This document shows, in pieces, positions 47,973 to 59,900 of a stretch of DNA of 64,000 bases. A program made the translations under genes and the position numbers. Numbering within the stretch: position 1 is the stretch's first letter; the number at the start of each line of letters is the position of its first letter. The DNA is from Telmatactis stephensoni (taxonomy: Eukaryota > Cnidaria > Anthozoa > Actiniaria > Isophelliidae): the NCBI GenBank assembly GCA_029948255.1, contig JALIZF010001676.1:437001-501000 (forward strand). Direction: 5' to 3'. The notes below the pieces were generated by a model. That model made no database searches. It was not told the DNA's origin and saw only the letters and a list, made by a program, of their open reading frames with translations.

Positions 47973-50900
47973 CCTTTAGTTTAATGTCCTTATCTGAGAA
48001 GACGAGAAAGTTATATATTTTACCTGCTGGGTATAGTTGGGTAGTAGTCTCTTTTCTCTTTTCATGGACTTTTACTGCCTCCAATTTACTAACCCTGTCT
48101 TGAAACTGGGATGTTACTGACTTTGGGGCTTTGGCAGAGTATTTTTCAAATATCTTTATCCTGTGGTGCTTTGTCAGGGCAAATAGTTGCTCTCTCATTT
48201 CTGAGACATAACCTGCAGGACATATTTTCACACCGAAATATATTATGCTGTGTTGTCATATAGATGTCAACTATTTTCTTTTGACTTTTTTTCTTTTCTT
48301 TTTTTCTGTTCTTTTTTCTCAATTTCAATAAAAGATACTTGAAGTCATTCTGTACAATAATTTATTATTTACTTACCATAAGATGGGGCAACCTTGATAT
48401 CACGAACAACTTCGTCACCTACTTTATACTTCGGGTAAGACACTTTTACATATGTTACACCAGTTTTGGAAACCCGTGGTTCTCTCTGGAGGTTTTCATT
48501 GAAATGGAGGCTTGCCAAAGCATGCCTAGATAACAGCAAAAAGCAATAAACAGTAAATAAATGTTTTACCTCACAACATGTGAAAGAAAATATGGGTGAG
48601 AAAAAACTGGCATTATTTAATGTTTGAAATGGGGTCAATATTAAAATATTATTTTATCTTTATAGCAGCAGCTTTTTAACTGCAATTGATTTGTTTAATA
48701 TACAATGTAACAAGGCATTTTGAAGTAAGGGACAGGTCAATAATTGGAGGCTTATCAGTGCTTGGTATTTTGATGCTCTGTGTGTTGCTAAGATGTCAAA
48801 TAGTGGCAGTTTTGAAACATAGGGAAATTGTTGTATAAAGAAAACAGTACCGCCAGCGAGTTTCTATAACTAATCAGTATTCTCTATATAGAGCATACCA
48901 ATCCTTCAAATAAAGCAAATTGAAAGACATTATTAGTATGCTGTATATAGATATTACTAATTAGTTATAGAAACTCACTGACTGCGTACTTGTTTTCTTT
49001 ACCCCCACAATTTATCTCTGTGCCTCTAAGCCCTAACCACTGGACATCTTTAGTTACTCTATGGAAAATAGAGCACCTAAATACTAAGCGCTGATTGGGC
49101 AAGTGAGTGTGATCATATTCTAAGAAAAAAAACATTATTAACCTTCTGTTTGGAGCTTTTTAATATTAGCTTGATTCAGTGACAGGATCATTAATTTTTT
49201 TACAATTCTTTTGACCTGATTTTATGCAAAAAAACGTTTGGCCCTCCCCTTAAGACTTGCACAATTCTTTCTGGCCTTCCCTTTTAGCCTGTATGAAAAA
49301 TAATGACCCTCCCCCCCCCCATTTGCACCAGCCCTCCCCCTCCTGCTAATTATTATTGACCTGTCCCTAAGAATATCAGAATGAGAAAACTCAATTCAAT
49401 GAAATACCTGCAAAATGTCCCTAACCACGAAAAACAAATCATTTTGGGATGCCAGTGGTTTAATGTGGCATGGAACCCTTCCAAACAACTTGTCTGGGCA
49501 TCCGAAGAAAGCTTTCTAATGTCGTTGATAAGTACTTTCTTGGTTAGTAGACTGTTGAGCTTCTGGTATGCCACTGTTCCTACAAAATTAACAGAAAGGC
49601 CATACGTTATTGATAAGAAACAATTATTATGTTTACAATCTACAGTCTTATAATCCTTCAATTTGTGAGAAGTTTTATCCCCCTCATCCCTCTCCAAAAA
49701 GACAAAAATTAATCAACCCCTCCCCATTCATACACACACATCAACAAATTCATTGCACATGTTGAAACAATTCACATTCAATAAATAACAACCATCCTCT
49801 TACCAATTTTGATCCACTTTCTCCGTTTCAGAACACCATGGTTACATTTCTTGTATAAAGGATCAGGATGTTTATTATGTTTGTTTGCAACATGACGGAG
49901 AAATGATGACCATTTTGCCACTATTAGTGAACCAAATCCAGTTTTGGTGGAAGTTGCACACCAGTAGAGATGTTTGCGAATACCTTTAATCCATGAGGCA
50001 ATGATTTCACACCCTTTTTCTTTACTTGCCTTCAGTAGCTTTTTGGTGATAGACCTTGCTATATGCCAAATATCGTAGTAATGTGTAGTGCCAAGACATG
50101 AAGTGCGGATCCACTTTGCTATTCCTCTATGTCGGTCTGAGATGAATACAGGAACCTTTAAACCAATCTTTTTGAAAAATGCAAAACTTCTCTTGCAACC
50201 CTCCAACTCTGTTTGTTGGCTACCCCCAGTTTCATTTGACTAATAAATAGAAGAAAAACTAGTTTTTAGCAAATGAGATAGGTATAGCCAATCCTATTTA
50301 CATAAGAGAGATTCAACTATTATAGTTAAAATAATGATGGGAATATAGCTGCATATTAATTAAAATTTATGCTTTATCTATAACTAATGATTTCATTTCT
50401 TTTGTTACTCTGTTTCACAGTTCTAAAACATTTAATGAAAAACTGACTGAAATCACATAAAAACAAACAGAAAGACAAACAAACAAACAGACAGACATAA
50501 TATGTAATTTCACCTAATACCTGGACTATTTCAAAATGAACAATCTTCATCACTGATGTGCACATCATGGTATAGGCACCGTACTTGGCAGAATGCCCCA
50601 TGGAATCAAATCTGCCATCTCCAGACCATACAGTTTCTTTCATCCTTTTCAATGATGTCACTAGCTTGTCTCGGTAGTTCTCCCAATGGTGAAGGACTAA
50701 TGGGAATAAATAATTTCTTTGGTGTCTGAAGTATGCTCTGGCTGAGTGAACACAGAGACCCATGTGGCGGAATATCAGTAGTGTTTTGCTTATAGAGGCT
50801 CCAGCCATCAATATGCCAAAACTGAGTAAAATATTTCCAAATGGTATCCGTCCACCTAACAGAGGCTGGGATTTCCATTCATACTCTTGGTGACACTTGA

Positions 50901-53900
50901 GACAATGTTGTGTTACAGACACCATTGTCCCCATTGTCTTTGCAGTGGCAGTTGGGTTGGCTTCCTTGCATTTAAAGCAAAACATGGTGAATAGGCTGAC
51001 AAGCTTCCAGTAAAACACAATAAACTTTGGTTGATCATACTCTGGTAGATCTGGATTTACTCTGAAAACAGAAAAAAAAAACATTGTAAAAAATGCTAAA
51101 TTTTTGATGCACAATATTGTTTCAGGGTTTGCAAAAAAGATCCAGGGTTGGGCTGCTGGGACTACAGTATAACTCAATGACTTGTTACTATGAATACATT
51201 GTGTTGATTCAAGACATATCTGAGGACCATAATACAAATGTACCAGAGACTTTATCATCAACAACTAGCGTAAGTTACAATGTGGGATGGACATTAACAC
51301 AAAGGATTGATAACTGATGTTTCGAGTGTAACTTATTCATATTCACTTCTGAATCACTATAATTCAATCTGTACTTGTAATACCTTATTTCATTGTATGG
51401 GGTTTCATCATCTTCACTGTTGCTCTCAAACTCAGTACTTTCTTCCATTGATGCATATGTCCACTCTGAGTCATCATTTTCTTCCTCACATTCCCCTTCA
51501 CTTTCTGTCTCAAGGGAGGCTTCTGCTTCTATATGATTTTCTTCTGCTTGCTCTTCATCAGTCTCTACCTCTGTTGATTCTCCATGTTCAACAACTCTCT
51601 ATAAAGGACATAAAAGTGACATTATACCAGCTAATGTAAGTTTATATACGATGATGAATTATAGTTCAAGTTCAAGCTACAGTACGCAGTACACAAGCAC
51701 TTTTTCACCGTCAAGGAAGAACAATAATTGTTAATAATTATAATCAGGGAAAATGTGCTCGTGTAGATGAGGCATTATTCATTAAGTTACATATATGATA
51801 CATGATTGTTGATTCATTTGAAGGCATTTATAGATGGTTAATGTTCATGAAAATGACAAACAAAATGTAAAAATAATCACATGGAATATAATATTAGTTA
51901 AACTACATGCAATTTTAAAGTTGATAAACTCTAATTACATGTATAAAGTTTACTTACACTTTCAAGTTCTTTAATTCGATTTTTCAACTCCGACATCTTT
52001 CGGGTAAGTCTAGTATTTGCCTTTCGTAGAGTTTGGCACTTTTTTGTTTTTATACTGCATTTCTTGCAGCTGATTTTTTCCGTAACTTGTTTAGATGACG
52101 ATTGCGTTAAGCTTCCATGATCATGACAGGATAAACAGGATGTTGATAGCGGTTCTTCAGGCGGCATCGAATTGATAACTGCTGAAACTTCTGTTTCTTT
52201 TCGTGGCCTCTTGCTTTTCGATGAAATTTCGTCTTTCTTAGAAAGAGCATCTCGTTTTAACTATAATAAATTCAAATAATTTAGCTCAGTACAATGTTTG
52301 GAGTTCGTGAAGGTTCGATCAGTTCAGCTGGGTTCATTCAAATAGCTTACCTGTCGTTTGTATCTCGCTGTTAATTCCGGGGATCTGCTTGGTAATTTTA
52401 CTGTATCTCGAGTAGGGATGGCTCCTTTAATTAGCTTTCTTCTCGTGTTTTCCGTCCCCATAGCTTCCATAATCGAACGTTCGCGAGTGAAGTCGCTGTC
52501 CTCAAAGTGAGCAGAACACAAACACGCATGTTTGTTGACTGGCTCACTGAAATCATCTCTATGCCTCTGTACAAAACGAACCCACTTCGATCTTATTTCG
52601 GGATCAGAAGGAAACTGGTGCATGGTTATGCCTTTTGTGTAGGAATTGTTTGCACAGCTCGTTTTATTTGGTGCACCAGCAACACATCTTTTGCCTCCAC
52701 GTTTCTTTGTGGATTCCGCCATGATGGCCGATCGATGTACACCATGTGACGTCACTTACTGTGTTGCGTGACTATTTGGCCGAGCGATAAGTGGGACAGA
52801 TTTTTAGCGAAAGGGCGGTATTTTGAATGCGAAAAAATGATATTACTTTTCTATTCAATTAGGCAATGGTGGATTGTCTTGTCAACCCTCCTCTACCAGG
52901 AGAAGAGTCTTATGAAAGTTTTACAAAGGTAGGCATTGCCGGTGTTATTAACCTTCATTTTCACACCAATTCCTTTTTTCTCTTAGGCACAATACCAGTA
53001 TTTAATATGACATTCTGCTCAAGACCTAGTGTAATGCCTTTTATTACATAGATATCAATGAAATACCAGGATTTCTCCTGTTTCTAAAACTTCGTACGCA
53101 GTGAAGATATCATTTTTATCCTTCACATGTGAAGATATCACCGTTGTCATGACTACCCTTGTATCAACCAATCACAAATGGCCTTAAGATTCTTTCCTGA
53201 TCCTGGATATTTCATTGATATTTATAAAATAAACAGAACATTACATGGCTGCTTGGAGATACGAATTTTATCTTCTCGTGTTGAATATCTCTCACTCGTT
53301 CACTGCGCTCACTCGTGAGAGATATCATCAACACTCGAAGATAAAATCTGTATATCCACGCGCCCATGTAATATCCTCTATATATCCGCTTCGCCCTCAC
53401 TTTCTTTCTATGGAGATATGATACCAATCATCTCTGGTCTGATCATCTTCATTCTTCTGCTTCTCACATTATCATCAAGAAGTTTCTTCAAATACTTCTC
53501 GATGGTCTCTACTTCCGCCACGTTGAAGAATGAAGGGCTGCGCGCCTCTCTCTCATCGGTGCCGTACACTGGGTGAACAATAATGGGAAAGTGTCGGTTT
53601 GGCAACTCTTCCCAACCAAGCATGATGTTTCGGAAATCACCAGCACATTCATTGAGCTCATCCTCGTAGAACAACTTCTTTGGGATTTCGATGATGGATT
53701 TGTGTGATCGGTAGTTGTTGACTAGCTTGGTCATGATTCTGTTGTCGTATTCATCACTCAAAATTGAACGTTGGTACACATCGCATGTGCTCATGAGACG
53801 CTCTAGTAGTGACATCCCTATAATTGTATTTGGTATAGAAAGATACGGAATAAGTTATTTTTGATTTTATATCAATGGAATTGAAAGTAAAGGTTTCTAT

Positions 53901-56900
53901 CCTTAAAGCAAGAGAATTGTTAACTATAGTTAATTGCTTCCTCCAAATTAAACTAGGGTGCATGCTTTTTGACGAATTAATTACCACCTTACCGAGTCCA
54001 TATTTCTGAGCAATAGGAGACCTTAAGATGGGTCCTAATTGCTTAGGATCCCCTGCAAGCACCAATTGTCCAGTTGCAGGATTTAGAAGGTCCGCAACTG
54101 GAATGACACATTCGGGTTCCACTGCATGTCCTGCTTCATCAATGAAGATGTGAGTGAAATGATCTTTACCAATCATCGCAGAAACAAGTCTATAAAATTT
54201 ATCAGAATAAAGAGTTGGGTTTAGTCTTTTTTATTCGAACGTTAACCGTCGTCCTATTGCAAATAAAGAAAAGTTCAAAGTTATAGAAAAGTTCAGCGCA
54301 AGCTAAGAAGCTCGAGGAAGACCTTCAGTATGTTGGCTGTCTCATTTTGCGGTCGTATTATTTAGAGCGACTTGCACGAGAGTGGAATTTACCACTTGGT
54401 AGGTAAAAGGTCTATAGGGACGTTTAGTCCAAGTGATTCCATCCACCAAGGCTACATATTTCGGCACTCAGTTTCGATTGACCAGGGGCAGAAATCGGCA
54501 AGGTTTTATGGAACAAATCACCAAAAAGGACCTCGAACAATGCCATGTTCTAGAATACTTAGCTGTACAACAATGCATATTCCCCACTGCATGTTGGTTA
54601 CTGGTTAACAAGCTGTACGTAGTTACTCGAAATAGCGCTGAATGATATTAGACCCTCTGGAATATGCGTAATGAATTAACTTTTACCTTCCCGCAGTGAC
54701 AAGAGTGGTCACTATCACGCGGTATTGTCCTTTAAGTTCTTCAACGGACGGATAGAACACTTCCTTGGTGATAGCATCGGTGAAGTTTATAACTTTATTA
54801 TCCTGAAAAAGCGAAATTTATGTCATAGACCCTTTGCAGAATACTGCTAATCATATGCAGATACACCTCTTGCTGCACTTTGGCGCAGCTAAACAATGGC
54901 ATGCTTAGGTGGTTCTTTTGTTTTACTAAGCCAAAGCGAGGCGAAGGATGTACGTATCTACATATGATTAGCATACTATGATTATGCAAAGGGTCTGTAC
55001 CTTTTGACAAGATCCTAAGAAATTATTGTACACAAAATATATTAACTCTGTATGCGCGCGACAGTGTAATTAGCTTGCGCGCGGTGCACATGTGCATATA
55101 GATTGATCCAATTAAGGCCGCACTGTTGTTTTTGCAGCTGTTATATTACTGTAGCAGTTTAAAAGAAATTAAATCTACTTCCATGATTACGATAGTAACA
55201 CTAGCTCTTTTCATACGGCTATTGACTAGCTTCGATAGCAAAACTACAATAGTACCGGCCACAGCGGATGGGGCAAGTGAAATCTGTGGCCTCCAAGGAA
55301 CTTCCTGCAGGAAAATATTCAATTTTTTTCCAGAACAATATTCTTGACATTGTCATACCTTAAGAACTTGTGGAACGAACTCCCAGGGCCTTGATGTTGC
55401 GTACATTCTTAGAATCTTTCGCTTCTCAATATGCGGCAATAGTCTCTCTGCTATCAGGTCTGCGGCACTGTTTTCTGGTGCACATGCTAAAATGACTGCG
55501 CCAGGTTGGTGTCTGTATACCTGCACGGAAAAAATGCGCAAGTTGAGGAAGAACATTCTTCGTGTATAAAGGTTGCGTCTTGATTGTGATCCTTTTATGA
55601 TTGATGCTCGGTAATGGTTTTGGGTTCAACAACAACAAAACTAGATAATGGCTTCAAATAAATTACATGCAAATGTAAACTAGTCAAACCTGTTTGATGG
55701 CTTCCACAAATGTGACGGTTTTTCCTGTTCCGGGCGGACCAAAGATTAGATAAGGCGCAGGACGAGAGGTTCCCATGGCAATGTTTTGAACGGCAGTTTT
55801 TTGCTCATCGTTTAAATTAGGATCGAAGTACGTCCTGTCATGGAAATGAACATATCCTTTAGTCCACTTTTTTGTTTGTTTTCAAAACCGAGACGCCGCT
55901 TAACATTACTTTGCATCATCTGAGCCGTCAGGTCACATTGCACTGTATTTTGAGTTGTGAAGATATGTGATCCTCGAGCTTACATCCACAGTTTTAATAT
56001 AGTTAGTTTGCCGTATGATCAAGTAAAGAAATTATAACTTACCAAGAGGTGAAATTGTTGCGGCCCCGTCCGCAGATTGTTTCGTGAGTAGGAAAAAGGA
56101 CGGGTTCCAAATCAGGCTTCTTCACAGCGCGCTCGTGTGAGCGATGCTGCATCTGGATGGACATACGGTTGAAGGTGAACTGTATGTCAAACTTCTTGTT
56201 TCTGATAAAAGGCATGCTGCGGACAAAATGAGATCACCTTAATCTTGGGTATCACCATCATCATCATCATCATCATCATTGATATTATTAGAAATATAAC
56301 CAAGTTCATCCTAGCTTTTGTGATTTCACCGTGCTGTGTCTCAGCTGTATCACGCATCAAGGCAGCCATCTTGTCAGTTGAATTTCAGAATAGATTTCTC
56401 ACTTTATAGCATAATTTATATATTTTTTATAGCACGTCAATCGCTTCTGTTCCTCACGATTCTTCTCACTATGCAATATAGTTCATTATAATTAAATTTA
56501 TTATTACTGTACATACTTTTCACCAAAACCAAGTTTGACATTCAGCATTTCCACCTTGTGTACGATTCCTTCAAAACGACGAGAGCGGACTCCTTGTTCA
56601 TAGGCGAATATACGATCACCACGGAGAACTGATGGTCGATTTTCCGCCAACCCTGGGACCTTTGATAGAAATTTTGCAATTAATAGTGCGATTAACATAA
56701 AAAATGAATAAATAAATTTGTAGGGCTAATCATCCACAAGCAAATACACTGCTAGGATGCAACTCAACGTGGTCGGATTGGAGGCCTGTAGGTGGTGCAC
56801 AATGTCGTCACCATACAACCCATGTCTGACCATGAAGCACAGTTTAGATCGACACAATGCTGGTTTTATTGGAAAACCAGAGTAGCTGAAAGGAAACCGG

Positions 56901-59900
56901 AGTACCGGTACCCGGACAAAAAATCCTCGTGGCAACTCACATATGATCCAGCGCCCGAGCAGGGACTCCGCGAACCCGGAGCACAGCAGTGAGAAGTTCA
57001 CTAAGTTCGTACTTTCGAAGTTCACGACGAACTTCGCTGATGAACTAGCTTCCAACGTGCTAGAATCATGACCAATTTACACTAAAAATGAGATGCATCA
57101 CATAAAGCAAGAGATAGCTCTGACTAAAGTAATACGAAATTTGATCATGAAATAGACTCTTCCATGCCGGTAGCTCTTACGAATTTCCGAATGTGCGCGG
57201 AAAGTAGGTTCGAGTTTCTCTAATGAAGTTCGCGGTGAACAAAGTACGCCGGATTTGAACTTCGGAACCGTCTTGCAAAAAGTATGTAATATTTGACAAA
57301 TAGATTCCATTTTGCCGTGCGCAGACGACGAGGCGAAGTCGAGTGGCTTGACTGTTGTTCTCATCACATTTTGACGTCTTCTGTGGATCATCATTTAGAG
57401 TACAGACGCACGGAAAAATAGAGTGGATTTCGTATGACTTTGAAAAACTACGGCATGGCACGGCCACGGTACGGAACCTCGCCTGCTGATTTATTCACAA
57501 TTTTTTAAAGAAATCAGCAGGCGAGGTTCCGTGCCGTGGCCGTGCCGTGCCGTGACCGTGCCGTAGTTTTTCAAAGTCATACGAAATCCACTCTAGAATC
57601 TATTTGTTTTACATAGTAGAGCGGTTTTCATATGACTGGGAAACAGTACGGTCACCGCACGGTACGGTTACGGCACAGTTACGGCAGAATTTTCGAATGT
57701 TTTTATAAATTCCGGTACTGACACGGTTACGGTACGGACCGTACCGTTTCCCACTCATGCGAAAACTGCTCTATTTGTGGAAACATTCCAGCCAATCAGA
57801 GCGCGCGTAAGATTCAGTGACGCCAATTGTAAGTACTCTAATCACACATGGTTCTCGATCAATCAGAGCGCGCATAAGATACCAAATATTATATAAATAG
57901 TTGTCTTTTGTATGTGCAATGATAGTATAAAAGTGCACTAAAGTTAGTAATATTTATAATCACAATGGTCACCTTAAGGATGAGGAGGTCTCCATCTTTT
58001 GTGAAGGTCTCGCCTTCCATGTCATAGTTTCTGATGTCTCTCTCCATTTGAAGCTCCTCTACTTGAACCAGAATGCTGAACTTCTCCTTGTAGTTGGAAA
58101 ATGTCAGCGGGTTTTTAAGTTTTATGCTAACAAAAAATACAATTTAGTAAGAAATTGCTCTCGGTTAACGGTAACGTCATGGCGGCCATCTTAAATGAGC
58201 TTCGACAAACTATTTCTCATTTCATGATCAGGGCTGTTGTTCTCCTGTTTATGAAGCCGACAACAGAGACAAACACATCAAATGTACTTGTTACTTCGTT
58301 ACCTTAAAACGGAAGAAAGACTCTTTGAACCTTTCACAGAAGCCCTTACTGAGGGGAGAACGAAATATTCGTCCATGCGTTCCATTCCTAGACCATTGCG
58401 TCTCAACCTGTTTTTATCCATGCAATAAAAATTCAGAGTACAGCAAATTAAACTCTCCCAAACTGAATATCGTCCCATAAGACGGACACCTCCCTACGGC
58501 GGACATGTAGTTATTCCAAAAATTATTAGTTTACTGTAAATGGGCGATTGCTTTGATGTGACCATGGCAATTCAAGATAAGGATGTGGGGGCACTTCATA
58601 GCTCGTTGCATAGCAACAATGAAGCCGATGTTAGATAATGATTATCGCTATGATTAGTACGGTATTCTTGGATTGCAAGAATTCCAAGTCAGAGAGTGAA
58701 TTGAACAGGCAAAAGACATGGCAGCTATGTTGGTTGTTATTGTTTTGTCAAGACAACCAACATGGCTGCCGTATCGTTTGTTCATGCAGTTCACTCTGGG
58801 AATGATTGCAATTGAAGAATTTCATCATCATTATCATTAGCTTGTGAAAAGTCTCTTTGAAGGGAGGGGAGTGTTCACAGGCAGCAAATCTGTTCATCAC
58901 ATCATGGTTTATCAATGAAAACGATATGACTCAGTGATCGATTTCTTATACATACGGTGGTAACCGTCTTCCAGGCTCCGTTCTGATATCTGATGGGATC
59001 AGCTGGCGAGGAGCGGGACCAATGTAATCTGACTTCTTCTTTAAATCATCATAAACATCGCTAACGGATCGAACGCACAGGAAACGAAGAATATGGAAGT
59101 CGTTATTTTCATCGTCCTCATCCTCTCGGAATCTAAGAACGGCAGGCACATAATTGAAGCCATACTCTTCTCTTGGTTTGCAGCCAATAGAAAATCTCAC
59201 TGGAGTTCCACCTTATGAAGAATTTATATAGATTATATATGTACCTAAAAAGGTACGGACAACAAGGGATGCAGAAATTGAATCTGTGATCATGATCATT
59301 ATTGACTTAAGTTTATGCGCATTTATTGGGCTTTTGGCCAACTAGAAACCTAACTGTTCAAAGTCATTCGGACTTGGTAAATTGATCACCTAGCATTAAA
59401 AACGATTCGCGTTAGCTCTTGCCCTGACATACCTCTTGCAAGCATACGTTTGTGAAACGGAATCTCTCTTATCTCGCTGTAATCAAACAAAGACGTACTC
59501 CAAAGCAGTGTGATATCTGTAAGGTATATTACTTCGCATGAAGTCCCCGTGTTCTTGACAGTAAGAACGATGTCTTTCTTGCTTCCAAGCTCGACGATGA
59601 TCTCGATGACGCCAGCAGCATCGCCATGGGGGTTTGACGTCACTACAACTCCTTCTTTGTCATAGATCAAATCATGCCTACATGGAAACAAAGAGGACAA
59701 ATGTATCAACGAACAACATCTGGACATGCAGACCTTTGTGGAAATTGATTTGCGACTACATGTTATTATGGTAATAGTGGTTCTAGTAAATGCCCGTTCG
59801 GATGGGGCAACCTTCTGCAAATACAGCTGTGCGCAACATTGTTGCACCATGGGCATGTCCACCCCTGCAACAGTACAATTCAGCGCAGTGTTGCGCGAAT

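Larger units (their letters stand above)
46179..52845. mobile_element. Kolobok-type DNA transposon with two convergent genes
   Basis: The element is defined by two complete spliced genes that converge (P2X7-ballast-like gene, plus, ending 47319; THAP/DDE transposase, minus, ending 47603) and by degenerate inverted ends. Left about 46183-46290 and right about 52735-52842 (reverse complement) share the blocks TTTTTTGCGTTCAAAA / TTTTTTCGCATTCAAAA, then an ACTTT/CCTTT block, TTTTTGTCCC / AATCTGTCCC, and GTGACGTCAYATGGTGTAC. A TTAA, the Kolobok target, is at 46179-46182; the right-hand copy is not obvious. Reading frames and splice sites look intact, so the copy may be young. It sits wholly in the 7.7 kb intron between MOV10 exons 53817-53401 and 45719-45540. 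The exact borders are approximate. Confidence 0.7.
57294..57890. mobile_element. MITE, copy C of the 3.8 kb family, interrupted by two insertions
   Basis: The segment 57294-57418 matches the 3.8 kb element (CGAGGCGAAGTCGAGTGG, then GAGTACAGACGCACGGAAAA). The match resumes at 57596-57616 (GAATCTATTTGTTTTACATA) and at 57774 onward (GGAAACATTCC, CCAATCAGAGCGCGCGTAAG). The gaps are exactly the two palindromes annotated separately. It lies in an intron of the MOV10 fusion gene. Confidence 0.75.
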
